A stretch of 64,000 bases of DNA from Theobroma cacao (GCF_000208745.1 NC_030859.1:407496-471495), one strand, 5' to 3'; counted from the first letter of the stretch, positions 23,300 through 36,028 are shown. Numbers and translations: made by a program. The notes: a model not told the origin generated them from the letters alone.

Positions 23300-26200
23300 T
23301 CACTCGATGCCATGAAATGATGGCAAGACTGCAATAAGGGGGTCTCCGTAGCCAACGGCATCTGTCCAACACAGTTGAAACAAAGGCAAGAGTTTGTGTA
23401 TCAGACATGTAGAATCATCTAGAATGTTTCAAAAACTCAACAATCTTGATAACTAAAAGGTGTAACTTGATCAGGTTCTATTAACCAAGGAAAGATGGAC
23501 TCTCAAACATCCATCACCCTCCTAGTACCAAACATAACAAATAGGAAAATTCACGCAATTCATCCTGTCAGACTTTTGCTTGAACAGGGAATTGAATGAC
23601 ATCATTGAACCAGTAGCTCATGCTGACTGTTAAGGTTATGAATAAATATATGCAATTGTAATAACAGCCCAGGTTTAGGTTTATGCATCTCTGGCAGCAC
23701 CCATTGTTTGCCGTAATGCAATCAATCCTAGCACCAGCAACTATGCATGTGATATTGCATCAAATGAAAAGCCGATTGAACTTACCCATTATAAAGACAC
23801 TTTAGATATTAAGGTATAAAAATAAATATGAAATGTGGATCGACATTATACCTCCATCATCAAAGAGGAGCTTTAAGACTTCTCCAGCAACATCTGACTG
23901 TTCAACAAAACAATAACATACACCATTAGACACCTACTTTTTAAAGAAAAACTATAACTAACAAATGGAAAAAATTTGAACTCACCTTAACAGGAAGTTC
24001 AGTACCAAATTGATCCAAGAATCCTATCACTTGTCCTTCTTTGATCAAATCACCCTGCAAGTATTTTTTCACTGCAACTTTTGAGGATCAAGAAAAGCCA
24101 GTTGAAGTTACGAGGCCATGATAATAAGAAATCAACAGCATCGACAGGTAGAGCCATCAGATTTCAGTTCAAAGAAAACTTGTGGGCAAAGGCATAACTA
24201 GGGTGGATAGCAATAACTCAGTTAAAAGTACAAAGTTAGTAGGTACAGAGTTTGCTACCAAAAGATGCTGTACCATAGATAGAAAATATATCCAAAGACC
24301 TTTGTTTTTGACTTTAGTATCTCTAGAAACAACCTGCCCAAATTCATTTCCCCAAAAAAAAACCTGCCCAAAATTGGCATCTTCGCTCACTTACATGGCT
24401 ATACATTAATCCTTTTGGGGAAAGGCCATTAGTATCTCCTATAATTTAGCCCCAGCATAAACAAACTCAAGCTTTTGCACAGGTAACAAATATTTGACAC
24501 TTGACAAATACAAGAACTCGAAATACATGGAAATACGAAGATTTAGAACAGATAGGCTAATTAACAATTTGACAAATCTCCATTATTCGTTATCAAAGAA
24601 TGTGTTAGCTTATAATGCAAATATTCAGACAGGAACTAATACCTCTTTACAGATGGGAGGTTGCTTCTTTCCTTTCACTGTTCTACCCCTTCGGAATGTA
24701 CCAACCTGCAGTTACATGATGGCTTTATAAAGACAGTGTTCCAAAGAAATAAAAAGAAAACATAGTCCTTGCTCTTGATAAACAGCACATACTATAGGAG
24801 AAGGCACTAGAACATAGTTACTGGATCCAGAAGCTTCCAAGGCAGCTAACTTGGATGACTTCCCAAAGGCAGCATTTTTAAATGGAGTAGGCTTCTCTGG
24901 GGAGGGTTTTGGTGGTGATGGAGGTGGGGCAACAGCAGCTGATTCATTCATTGGTTTAGTTGGGATGGGTGGGGCTGTTGTAGGTGAAATGTTGGACAAG
25001 GGAGCTTTTGTGGCACCAACATTCCGCTTCAGATGCATTTCAAAGTCTCCAATCTGTCACAAAGCAACAGACAATTGATCAGAAAACATATTATAGGGAA
25101 ATGCAACAACATTCATATAAAAAACTTAAATACTGCAGATGGCCAGCTGCATTACATTCATTCAATGATCAAATGATCAACATGGAAAGTTTCACCCCTC
25201 ATGATTTTCAAATAAGCACTGAGACATATCCTTACAGAAAATTTTCAGGTCAATCAATGAGTCATAAGAAAAAGTTTAGAAGAAGCATGCAAGTATATCA
25301 CATGACAAGAGAATAAGAAATAACCTTCATTTTCAGCTCAGCCACCTCAGTCTCATCACATACCTCCAGTACCAATGCCTGACAATTTGAGCAATTATAT
25401 GTTAATTATCTAGCAAATTAGAATCACAAGAAAGAAAATCTTATTAGATCAATACGAAAGGAGCAAAAGGTACAGTGAATAAATGATAACCATAAGAAAA
25501 AGTCAATAGAAGACTCATCAAAGAAGAAAATTGCCATAGACATGGTAGAAACTACACAACAGCAACATAAAGACAGAAAGTGAGTAATTTTGTTAGCATT
25601 CAAAACATAGAATACTCAATATTAGCATTGCTGTCACAAATTTTGTTAAACTCCTCCACATAGGAATTACTAAAGAGAATAAAGCTCAACACAAACTAGC
25701 ACTATTAGTAATTCTTTGCTCCAAATGGGGCAGATACCAATATTAAGCTAAAAAACAACAACAATCAAGTTGTTTAAATTTAAGAAACAATGATGACCCA
25801 ACTTGAAAACGTAAAAGCAATCACAAAAAAGAAAAACATTATAAATCATTTTTGTAGCACCAATAAACTCTTCTTAAAAAGAAGTGAGCAACAACAAGCA
25901 AGAGTAGAAAAGAAAGTCAATTTGAAGATTTAATTATTACCTCAAACCCATTTGGAAAAGTTGCATTCCGTGAAGTTTTCTTCTCCATTGAGCCTTGTGC
26001 GGTGCTATCTAATGGAACTGTGGCAACCATAATTAACAACTTTTAACATGCAAAACCAGACACAATGCACAAGCTACAATGTAATTACATAATAAGTGAC
26101 TTAAAAACTATTTTGCTTTCAGTAATTAAGGAAAAAAATTTGATTTTGCTTTCCAAAACCGGTATAAATCTGTAACAAGTGAAGTGCCATGTCTGAACAG

Positions 26201-27697
26201 AAGAAGGGCCCAAATGCAACAGATATTGGTATATTTTAGCACAATGCCATGGTTCAATTGCAGTTAAACCATAATTAACAAATTTATGCAAACAAGGGCC
26301 ATAAAAATCTTTAATCTGAAGTCAATATAAACTCACCATTTGACTTGGCTGTTACAGAAGCTTCAGATGTCTTCATGCATGATATTAGAGTTACATTTCG
26401 TTTTGTAGCAGAATTATTCTTCCCGCCAAACATCAAGCCTGGGACACATGATTTTCTTGAAGTGGCCAAGCCACAAGAATACATATGAACAGCACTTGGC
26501 CTTTCAAGTGAGCAATGTGCTTGTGAAACAGCACCTACAGAATCTGAAATTTTAATAACAGAATATGAGCTTTCAGTGGCAAATAAAGTCATATATGCAA
26601 AATTTAAATTTCATGAAATCAAGTCCTCACAACCATACTTTGCTAAGGTCAAGATTTCAAAAACTATATAATAAGAAATGGATGCCAACAAAGTACTTGA
26701 TAAGCCAAGAAGAAACATGATCTTACAAAGTATCTCAACTAAAAAACAAAAAAAAAAAAAAAGCAATTCATAATGCTGAAACTGTTCAAAACCCATTGAT
26801 TCTGTCACATGATGGTTAGAGGAATACAAATTTAATTGGCATTTTAAGAACCAATAAGCCTTCTAAGTACCTTCTTTGTCTCTCAGTTTCTCCTTTCTTT
26901 GTTGAAGGAGGGCATTGGCAAATTGAAAAGCTTAAATTAGCTTCCACTACAAACTCCCAAAGACATCTTCCCTTTTTGTTTTTTCTTTTGAGTATTGATT
27001 ATTGAAGATTGAACTTAGCAGAGGGGTAGGCGCCCCACCCCACCCTAAAATTTTAAAATTTAATAATTATTCTTTCTTTTTCTTTTTCAAATTTTATAAT
27101 TTTGTTTCCTATTTTTTAAAAAAATTTATAATTTCATCCCTATAAACATTGAATTTCTTTCACTCCCTGAAATATGAAATTCTGGCTCCGTCACTGACAC
27201 TTAACATGATCTCTAATAATAGAAACTTATATATAAATATCGATAATATCAACAGTAAAAACTCTATTCTTATGGAAATTAGATTCACATACTTAGCTAG
27301 CTTAAAGATATTGCTTAATATTCACATTCTCAATTGATATTCACAGCGAATAAGAAAGAATTGAAGGCAGATCTCAGCATTTTTTAGGTAAATTTCAAAT
27401 ATCTCTACGCCAAAGCTCTATAACTTACACTAAATCGTCAAAATTTACTACAACCAAAAAAAAGAAGAAACAAAGACAATTATTAGATCCAAAACAGATA
27501 TAAAACACTCAAAAACGATTCCGAAATGTCACCGTTTCTTCACCGACTGAAAACAGTTATCCTTTCTTTTCTCTCTTCGTTTCCAATGTAACCAAACAAA
27601 AACTCAATCAAACAAAGAGAAATAAACATAACAAGAGAAAACGAGAGAGAGAGAGAGAGTTACAGTGAAAGGATCGGAGAGCAGCGGAGGACTCCAT
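23300..27697 (-). CDS. BADC1: BADC: biotin/lipoyl-attachment-domain protein, ACCase negative regulator
   Basis: Nine exons join to 290 residues: 27697-27664, 26543-26337, 26017-25941, 25378-25325, 25053-24793, 24705-24643, 24054-23986, 23897-23852, 23361-23300. All phases agree. The N-terminus (MESSAALRSFHY) suits a plastid transit peptide. A Pro-rich linker (PPPSPPKPSPEKP) sits before the C-terminal biotinyl-like domain at about 215-290 (KKQPPICKEGDLIKEG, then SDVAGEVLKLL). The biotin-attachment motif of true BCCP (AMKL) is absent: the Lys position aligns with Gly249 in LDQFGTELPV. This is the hallmark of BADC proteins, which replace BCCP in heteromeric acetyl-CoA carboxylase and lower fatty-acid synthesis. 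A GA-rich leader lies just upstream. BADC1 versus BADC2/3 is judged mainly from gene order. Confidence 0.93.
27020..27205. repeat. transposon-like repeat fragment in BADC intron 1
   Basis: The stretch begins GGGGTAGGCGCCCCACCCCA, continues into an AAATTTTAAAATTTAATAAT-type AT-rich part, and ends TTCTGGCTCCGTCACTG. Sequences of this form, with a GC-rich block and a 'ctggctccgccactg' end, are common in plant retroelement tails and spacers. I cannot assign a family. Confidence 0.35.
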
Positions 27698-27779
27698 TGG
27701 AATCGACAATGAGGAGGGCGAGAGAGAGAGAGAGAGAGGAGGGATAGTAANAGAGAGAGAGAGAGAGAGAGGGGGATAT
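27640..27779. repeat. GA-rich microsatellite with one ambiguous base
   Basis: Several (GA)n runs lie at 27643-27659, 27721-27738 and 27752-27772 around the start of the minus-strand BADC gene, so its leader is CT-rich in sense orientation. Base 27751 is an N and sits between two runs, so the repeat length is probably misassembled. Confidence 0.85.
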
Positions 27780-28469
27780 AGGGGGAAAAAAGCGGGGGCA
27801 AAATCGAGAAGATAGAAATGAATATAAAAGAGAGCGGGGGTTGGTTAGCTGAACAGTTGGTGAAAGAGATAGCAGCTTCGAAATGTCCGCCTCTGTCCTC
27901 AGTTTCTCCACCTGACGTCATCGCCTTCTCTTTCTCAGCTTTAAAGCTCCGTACCTCTCCAACTTACGCCCCAGGTATTGCCCGCCTCTAGTTTGCGTGA
28001 CGCCCTTTTGAGAGCCCATTGAGTCCAGACCGGCCCAACTCTACTTTATTGTGGGCTGTGGCCTAAAAATAACTGGCTTTATTAGCCCAAAGTGAGCAAT
28101 TTTCTATTAAAATAGAATTAATTAAAATAAATTCAGTTAATTCTGAAATGAACATGATTAAATCGATTAATTCTTTCATTTTTGGTTTTGAAATATTTTA
28201 ATATTTTTAACCATATTTTTTGAAATATTCTAATGTTATTGAAGAATTCATAACTTAATTTTGTTTACTTTATAATTACCATAGAAAGAAATAAAACTTT
28301 AAAAATTGTGTTTGAATCTGAAAATTTCGATTAATTGGATTACTTATCAAATTAATTCGATTAATCGGTTAATAATTACTTTAAGAGAGAACTTGGTTTT
28401 TACAAAGTGAATATACAAGAAGAATTTGATCAGCTTCTAGTTTACATGGTGATGGGAAAACAAGCTTGG
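27780..28469. other. BADC upstream region and intergenic spacer
   Basis: This holds the presumed BADC promoter (minus strand) and the 3' flank of the next minus-strand gene. The part at about 28110-28385 is AT-rich with repeated ATTCGATTAATTGG-like words, similar to a stretch near 31195-31345. No gene is seen. Confidence 0.45.
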
Positions 28470-30044
28470 CTAAGCAATGTTGAGATGGAGGATTTCTCTG
28501 AACTCCAGGCTCCTAGTCTCGTTGTAAAATGTTCTATGTTTATTAGGCCAATATGTTAGCCAAATCCAACCTCTAATTTCCCACTCCATGGTTTTCCCCA
28601 TGGCACTCTTATCAACCTTCCACCAGACTTTTTCTCCGTATTCATCCCCAGCAAAGATCACCCCTCCCTGCCTGGTGAAAGGCCGGTGAACGTTGGAGTA
28701 CCGGTCTTTGAACCAAGCCTTGGGGTTGATCAAAGCAAGTTTCGAAGGTTTCGAGGAGACCACCTCCCTTCCATCCACGCTGTCGTGAAGGAACCAATTC
28801 AAGGTCCCACTGTAGCCATTGACAGATTGCTCGAACTTCCATGGCTTCATGCTCATCGTCGTGGTCTCTCCCACGGAAACCTTGAGTCCCAAGAAAGAGT
28901 TTGGAGGATCAAACGAGGTCTCTATGCTTTTCTCTATCTCTATCTCTCTTGCCGGGTTCTCTGTCGATTTGCTTACCGAAACGCTTAATATGTTGGACTG
29001 AAGAGTTGGGGTTACATGCAATGATACTCTCGAAGGGAAATGTTTGTCGTCTGCCCCAACTCCTCGTTCGTTCATCAGAGTCTCGTTTACAAGCCGGATT
29101 ATGTTACATCTGTTAACACGTAGGATGATACAACCACATCAGGACAGCTTTATGATTATGTTTTTTGTGATGAAAAGATGTGTTTACCTTATGTTATCGA
29201 TGTTCAGCATCACATCGATCCATTTCTCTTGCACAATGACCTTGTAATTGACTTGGATAACCCCTTCAAGCTGGTGGTAATGAAGGGAGAAAAGCAGCCT
29301 CTGGTCATCAACAGAAGCATTGCTTGAACTTTCTATATCCATGGCTATGACAGGACAGTATAGTTGAACTTTCCACAAACCGAACGTTGAAATTGCATAT
29401 GAGAACAGCGGGGATGGCGTCTTCATCAGGGTGCGGTGTGTAGCTTGAAGCTCCACGATCCAATTGGTGATGGCGAGGTTTATGGACCGCATCCATTGCT
29501 CCTCTAAGTTCGATCCCAGGAGTCTCATCAGCGATTTCGAAGCTTCTCTCAGCTGCGAGCATGCCAGCTGATGCTTGAGAGTATTGAGACATGCTGAACG
29601 GAGATCAACAGGGGCCTCGTAGATGCAAATAAGAAATGCAAGAGTGAGAAATGAGAGATTGAAGATGCCTTTGAGACCTGACACGGATTCGAGTTTCGGG
29701 AATCTGATCAAGAAGCTGTTCTTGTTTGAGCCATAGCTAAGGACATCTTGTATGAAGTTGAGCACGAGACAGGAAATGGCTTCTTCATCCAACAGTTTTG
29801 AGGAGTTGGGGTTGATGGCTAAGGGCTTTGAGGCCCAAAGAGGAATGGAGACACTGAAATCAGCAACTATGGAGATGGAGAGAGTTGAAGAATGAGGGTT
29901 TTTGGCCACAGAGAGTTTGAGGGATGGATGGGATGAACTTGATGAAGAACATATGCATACAGACATGAAACTTGTTTTCCATTGAGTGATTGGAGGAAGG
30001 TTTTGAATCCAGGTAAACATATCAGGATTGCAGCAGGAAGCCAT
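28470..30044 (-). CDS. uncharacterised plant-specific protein, about 498 residues
   Basis: Two exons (30044-29188 and 29109-28470) separated by a 78-base GT..AG intron encode 498 residues. I chose the ATG at 30044 (MASCCNPDMFTWIQNLPP); an in-frame ATG at 30119 would add 25 polar residues. There is a Ser-rich stretch (SSSSSSHPSL at about 33-42) and one hydrophobic segment near 154-166 (FNLSFLTLAFLIC). The C-terminal half contains Trp-rich segments (YSGTLNWFLHDSVDGREV, KVWWKVDKSAMGKTMEWEI). I recognise no catalytic motif. Orthologs appear to exist across dicots, with At2g40390 a possible Arabidopsis match by position, but this is from memory. No function is proposed. The second exon ends in TAG at 28470-28472. 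Confidence 0.85.
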
Positions 30045-32076
30045 TGTTAAAGCTTGATTATTATCAACTTTTTTCTTCTCTATCTGTGAAACAAAATTCA
30101 TATGGATGATCTTTTTCATTTAAAGACACCCATCAATGGGTACAAAACTAAAGATTCTTGTGGGGAAGCAAAGTCAAAAATGAAGGGAATCAATGCATGG
30201 AAAAGATAGAAGAACAAAACATCTCTACTTTTGTATTGAGAAAGCAAACTCTTTCAGTTGGATAATCTTATAAGGAAATTTCTCACTTCAAGATTCCTTT
30301 AGGACATCCTACAAAGATAATACTCATAAACAAAAAACCAATCCCATCATTATTGGCTCAATGGTGAGAAAAAGAAACAAAAAAGTCTTTCTTTGGATTA
30401 CAATTACAATAATTATATTAATATTAAAAACGGTCCAAATATTCCCAATTTATCTTTGCAAGTAAAGTTGTTTCTTATGAACATAGAATTTACTTATAAA
30501 ACATGATCTTATATAAATTAAGTAACAAAACACTATGGAAAAGGGCAGCCAGCAATTTACTCCAATAATGATAATTTATGAGCAAACTACATATATTATT
30601 TAAAAAAAAGGGACTATGCTCGACGGAATAATCAAGTTTAAGATATGATAAAGTTTAAACAAATTGCATGCATATAAGATTTTAAACTTTTTCTGACCAA
30701 ATGATTAGGTTTAAGACACGATAAGATTTCAATGAATATGCCTGCTTATAGGAATTCAAAACGTTTAGAAAGAATGTATACTCTTTTTTCTAAATCAAAG
30801 GTCTAATCATCAATAATGTTGCATTTAGTACGTTTATTGGGAATGTGATTGCTGGGTATATGATTGCTAGAAATGTGATTGCTGGGTATATGATTGCTAA
30901 GAATATGATTGCTGGGAATTTAATTGTTAAGAATATAATTTTGTAACATTTGATATAACAATGAGAAAGTGATGATTGTAGAGAATGTGATTGTTTAGAG
31001 CATTACATTGGTCTAATTATCAATAAGTTGTTTTGACCAACTATTTATTTCAAAGAAGTAAATGATTAAAGTGATAATGGATAAAGATGTAAGGCTAATT
31101 AAACGTTGACACTTCTATTTTTGTATGTAGTATGAATAAATAAATAAAATAAAGTTGTATATGTAAATATTTTTTATTAATCTAGAACCAAGGTTTTTAT
31201 TTCATTTAATTCGATCGGTTTTGATTTGAAATTTTTTCAATTAATCAATTTAATTTATCTAATTCAATTAAATGGTGAAAAATTTATTTCGAGTGGTTCG
31301 ATTAATTCGGTTAAAAGAAAATTTTTAATTGAATTAATTGTTTGCACACCTTTATTATAATACTTTAATATATTAATAGAAACATTTTCAATCATATATA
31401 TAAAATTATATATTTATGCAATATATACCTTCTTAATCTAACACGAACCTTAATTGTAATCAAGTCTAATATAATTCATCCCTATGCTAATTAGATACAT
31501 TATACTTAGATACATTAATCAAAGTGTAATGTATATTAATAAAAGCCTAAAGTAATCCTTATGTTAATGAAATAATCACAATGCATCTATTCCATTCCGA
31601 TTTTATTTCCATCTAATTCTAAATGTAAGATTATTTCATTGTGAGGATTAAATGTATCATCTACCTCTAAATATAATCCTAATTATGCTAATAAGATATT
31701 AACCTAAGCCTAATGACTAATTTAATCCTTATGCATTTCTAAATTTGCAAATTTAATCCTAAGATTAGTCATGTAATTATCACCTCTTAGTTTTTATTTT
31801 CATCATAGAAAATAAGAAAATGAGTTTCTCTCCCCTGCAAACGATCACATCCAAAACTCTTCATCAATACCGTTAATTTGCAATCAATAACCAATAAACC
31901 GTCTATTGTAATACATGGAAGCGTAACCCAAAATAAAAACTAACACCGGTAAGTCGGTAACTACGACCTCTCTCCCCTCTTACCTTTGCGATACTTAAAA
32001 GCCGATTGCAAAGCAACCGCTATAACGTCGAAAGAACCGCACGCGCCACCCGCATTTCCTATCTCACCTGCCACCG
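30045..32076. promoter_or_regulatory. spacer between divergent genes, repeat-rich
   Basis: The uncharacterised gene (minus) and PRA1 gene (plus) diverge, so both promoters should lie in this 2 kb. It is AT-rich. A three-copy 30-base tandem repeat lies at 30842-30931. The stretch 31195-31345 has repeated ATTCGATTAATTCGG-like words. The last 150 bases before the PRA1 start are much richer in GC and CT and probably form its 5' UTR. No coding sequence is seen. Confidence 0.45.
30842..30931. repeat. 30-base tandem repeat, three copies, itself made of 15-base halves
   Basis: Units start at 30842, 30872 and 30902. Copies 1 and 2 are nearly identical (AATGTGATTGCTGGGTATAT, then GATTGCTA); copy 3 has diverged. 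Each unit is two related halves, AATGTGATTGCTGGG and TATATGATTGCTAGA. Confidence 0.9.
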
Positions 32077-32733
32077 ATGGCGAACCCCGCGACCATCCCG
32101 ATGACGAGCTCTCAATCCACGGCGGGTAGCGGGGCCCAGTCACAACCCCCGATAGCTACGCCCGCGTTCCGTGCGTTCCTCTCGCGCCTCACGTCCTCGA
32201 TCCGTCAGGGACTCTCCCAACGCCGTCCATGGTACGAACTCATCGATCGTTCTGCCATGGCCCGTCCCGATAATCTAACGGATGCCTATTCCCGGGTCCG
32301 CAAAAACCTCTCCTACTTCAAAGTTAATTACATAACTCTGCTCGTGGTTGTTCTCGCTTTCTCTCTCCTCTCTCATCCCCTTTCCCTCCTTGTCCTCCTT
32401 GGTCTCCTCGCTGCGTGGGTTTTCCTATACCTCTTCCGACCGTCGGATCAACCTCTCGTGCTCTTCGGCCGCACGTTCTCCGATCGCGAGACGCTTGGCG
32501 CGCTGGTGGTGTTGACCGTCTTCGTTGTGTTCTTGACCAGCGTTGGATCGCTCTTGATCTCCGCGCTCTTGATCGGAGTCGCCATCGTTTGCCTACATGG
32601 TGCGTTCAGGGTTCCAGAGGACTTGTTTTTAGACGATCAGGAGCCTGCGAACACCGGATTCCTCTCCTTCCTTGGCGGCGCCGCCTCCTCCGCTGCTGCT
32701 GCGGCGGCCCCAGCAGTTGCCTCACGCGTTTGA
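32077..32733 (+). CDS. PRA1B: PRA1 family protein (prenylated Rab acceptor, B clade)
   Basis: A single-exon gene of 218 residues, typical length for plant PRA1 proteins. The cytosolic N-terminus has the family segment TPAFRAFLSRLTSSIRQGLS, RRPWYELIDRSAMARPDNLT and RVRKNLSYFKVNYITL. Two hydrophobic hairpins follow at about 88-128 and 143-180, with the conserved FRPSDQPLVLFGRTFSDRETL between them. It ends in an Ala-rich tail. PRA1 proteins are small tetraspan proteins of the ER, Golgi and endosomes that bind prenylated Rab GTPases and assist their membrane delivery. The coding sequence is much richer in GC than its surroundings, as is usual for intronless plant genes. Arabidopsis PRA1.B1 and B2 have comparable neighbours (from memory). 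Confidence 0.93.
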   Translation: MANPATIPMTSSQSTAGSGAQSQPPIATPAFRAFLSRLTSSIRQGLSQRRPWYELIDRSAMARPDNLTDAYSRVRKNLSYFKVNYITLLVVVLAFSLLSHPLSLLVLLGLLAAWVFLYLFRPSDQPLVLFGRTFSDRETLGALVVLTVFVVFLTSVGSLLISALLIGVAIVCLHGAFRVPEDLFLDDQEPANTGFLSFLGGAASSAAAAAAPAVASRV

Positions 32734-35700
32734 ACAACAGATCTTTGAAGCTGAACGTGCGTATGATTTTTTTACCTTCGTTTATGGTAAATCAAAAATG
32801 ATTTACTGTTTTCATGATAGATTAAAAGATTCAATTGTAGCTTTGTTGTCTTGTTTGTATTTAGATTTGGATCTGAACTTGGATTAAGAGTTAGATCTTA
32901 TTGTGTCTTCATTTGGATGTTGTAGTATTTACCACTTGAAATTTTGATTTTGATGAGATTTAGATTTAGTTTTAGCTCATTAACTATATCATTGTTTTAT
33001 GTATTCTTTATCTGTTTATTTTGGAGCTTTTATGCTGTTGTTTTTTCATATCAGTGGTAAGAGTTTAGGAGGTTTTGGAGGTAATTGTCGGTTACATCAT
33101 TATTAGGGATATGAAGTTACTAATTGTATGTATTTTACGAAAGTTGTTTTGTTTTGATTTGTTCAATTTTCTTACGTTGGCAAATTAGAAAGAATTTGAT
33201 ATGGTTTACAGGGAGGTTTATGCTAGCTAACTGTTGTAGTTGGTATGGAGAAAGCTAAAGGTTTTGGTTCTTACTTGTGTTATTAGGGTTATTTGTGAGA
33301 TATGTGGACCATTGTTGTTTAAGTTTGTGTTATTATGTAATATAGCTGTTACTAATTCAAATTTCTGTTTGCTTCCTCTTGGTTGTTGAGGTTCTGCTTG
33401 GAAGTTTATGGTGTAGGATTAAGAGTAACAGTTTGCTTACCAAGAGCTTTATGAACTATAATAATAGCTCTCACATGTCATTTCCAAATGGTATGGAACT
33501 CCTAGCTTCTTAGAAAAGTGCAATTGCAATCCTTGCTTGTGCTAAAACCCTAGCTTCTTATTTGTTTTTTGTTCCAAGTCACTAAAATGCAAAGTAGCAT
33601 CCATCTTCCCAAGAGTGATTTATGTACATATAATCATTTTTGGTGATGGTGGTTTTGGGCTCTTTGACATAGATGACTGGCGTAAGATAACCCTTATGGG
33701 ATTCACCATGAGACTATTGTCATTGTAGTGTGTAAGAAAGTGTAGATGGATCACGACGGATCATGACTTAGGGTAAATCATATAGAGTAGTCCTTATAAC
33801 ACCTAATATGAGAGCATGTAGTAGTGACTGGGTATTTGACAGTTAGACTGAAATTCTTTGGCTAGATGCAAATTATTAACAAATAGTTTTATTGCCGATA
33901 ATATATTTGTCATTATTTGCCAAAAGTTGTTATTCATGTCATCCGTGTCCAAAGTGTTCTACTATGTACGCATAACAGTGCCATTTTAACAAACTAATGC
34001 AGCCTCCATGCCTCCCATAAACCATTATGTGCTGCTGGCTCAGCAAAGTTTTAGCTAAATAAGCATTTTCAGTTCTGGTAATATGTTGTGCATCAAGTGC
34101 TGGCTCTTGTCCGTGTATTGGATAGGCCAGGCTTGGAGTTGATGTATGGTAAAGCAAAGATAGAGATGGCGCTCTTCTAATTATTCTATGTTTAAACCCA
34201 AATTATCCGGGAAGGGACACTGGAGTAGATTTCCCGGGTTCCTAGTGGAGTAGCTTTGAGTTAGGTTTCATATTCTGTCACATTCAAATCAGGTTCTCTA
34301 TGTCTTTGGATACGAGTCATGTTGTCTGCTACAGTGTACTAACTTGAGAATTTTCTTTGTACTCGTAACACATAAACATTCTATTGACTACAGGATATGT
34401 ACGGATTGAAAAATACATTTTGTTGCAGCACCCCAAGTACATGACTAATAAAATAATTTGCATTGTTGCTATAAAAATGGAGATGAGTGCCAGGAATCCT
34501 CAATGGCCGGGAAAGTGGAAATATGCATTCATTCTCTGATTCTGAGTCGAAACCATAGATAATCATTCCATCTCTAATTCGGTGGCCTGATGCTTAGAAG
34601 AGGCCTCCAGTCAAGCAGGGAGGTAGCGGAAGTCCAGGATCGGGCCTGGCTAACGTATGGTCTGCTAAGAGCCAGGTCCAAACCTAATGATGATGATGAC
34701 GACGAAGCTTTTCGGATTATCAATCCGGACAGGTTAGCTCGACAAAACTCGAACCTTTCCAAACTGGGTACTCATCATTAACTGTAAAAAGCTTCCTTTC
34801 GTGTGTCGTTATTCTCACCGTACGAGGGTGAAAACTCTGGAAACAGCATCTAATCCAACGACGTACATAGACGAAGGATCCCTTTCCTACTTTATCGTTT
34901 TTGTCAGGAAATTCAAAGTTGAGAGATAGTGACCTGTCATCTTAACTTCGTATCATTAAACTATAATCCCCCCAACCACCTTGGGAAACCTCATGGCTAC
35001 TATGGTCATTCCGATTATTAAGGTTAGCCATTTCTTTTTTGAAACTTTGTGACCTCTTTTATTGTCCATTTGATGATTTATTTTTTTCATAATTTTACAT
35101 CATGTGATAGTAAAAATAAATAATTTAACGATAAAAGTGTTATTACGACAATAAATCGTAATTATTATAAATATTCTTTTGATATAAATTTTAAATATCA
35201 ATAACTAAATAAATAGCTAATGAATGAATTAAGTATTGTAAGAATATACAATAATTCAATTAATTAATTATGTCTTAAGTGGATTTTAGATAAATTTTAA
35301 ATTCATATCTTAGCAATACCAACATGATCAATAAATGAAAGACAATTAATCGAAATTCGAATTTGTTTAAATTCGTATTATATTGTATTATCATATTGTA
35401 TACAAATTTATCATCTAATACAAGGTATATTTTCGTACTACCCGAATATAATCTCCTGCAGGTGTTTGTTGGTAGGACCCAATTGAGAAAGATAGCCGTT
35501 AGAGGAGCGGCAAGGGCAATAAAAGACCACATATTCAATCCATGAACTGGTCAAAAAAAAACAAATGTATAGGAAAATCATGGAGCGTTGAGAATAGAGA
35601 AAAAAGAAATGTTAATGTTTTGGGTGTGATCAGAAAGAAACTAGCCGTTAGGCTTGTGAGTGGTGCAATCGGGGATGAAGAGCCTCTGCTCCCTTATTGC

Positions 35701-36028
35701 ATCCACCTGACAATTTGTTCTCCTTTTTTTTTTTTTTTTTTTTTTCTCTCCCAATACAAAAAGATTCTTCTCTCTCCCTCTAAGGTCTTCACGTGCTCTT
35801 TCACAGTAAAACCGCACCTCTCTCTGGGCTCTTCCTCTCTTACTACAAAACCCTCCCACAACTACCATTTCCCCTGTTTCATTCCTCCATGCCATTAGGG
35901 AAAGCAGAATCAAACTTGAGAGAAAGGAAGAGAGGGAAAACAAAAACGAATATATTATATATATATAACTACTGTTTCTTTTTCTTCTTCTTTGACTTTT
36001 AGCTTTTTTCCTTCGTTGCCACTCCTTA
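32734..36028. other. long spacer between PRA1 and the receptor kinase gene
   Basis: This includes the PRA1 3' UTR and the promoter and leader of the receptor kinase gene. From about 35710 to 36028 the sequence is CT- and poly-T-rich and resembles a 5' leader. A GC-richer island with a short open frame lies at 34590-34781. I see no other gene, tRNA or recognisable mobile element. Confidence 0.45.
34590..34781 (+). other. short open frame of unknown nature, 63 codons
   Basis: An ATG-started frame reads MLRRGLQSSREVAEVQDRAW and then an acidic run of Asp after RARSKPN, ending in LGTHH and a TAA. Its base composition is richer in GC than the flanks, and the opposite strand is also open over the same stretch. 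I recognise no family and see no promoter or splice partner. It may be a real small gene, an exon remnant, or chance. Confidence 0.25.

Noticed and set aside
28642..29116. Plus-strand frames opposite the uncharacterised gene
   Set aside because: They are antisense shadows of the second exon, which joins to the first exon in correct phase.
35542..36002. Overlapping open frames before the receptor kinase start
   Set aside because: They are low-complexity CT- and poly-T-rich leader sequence with Phe, Ser and Leu runs and no conserved motif.
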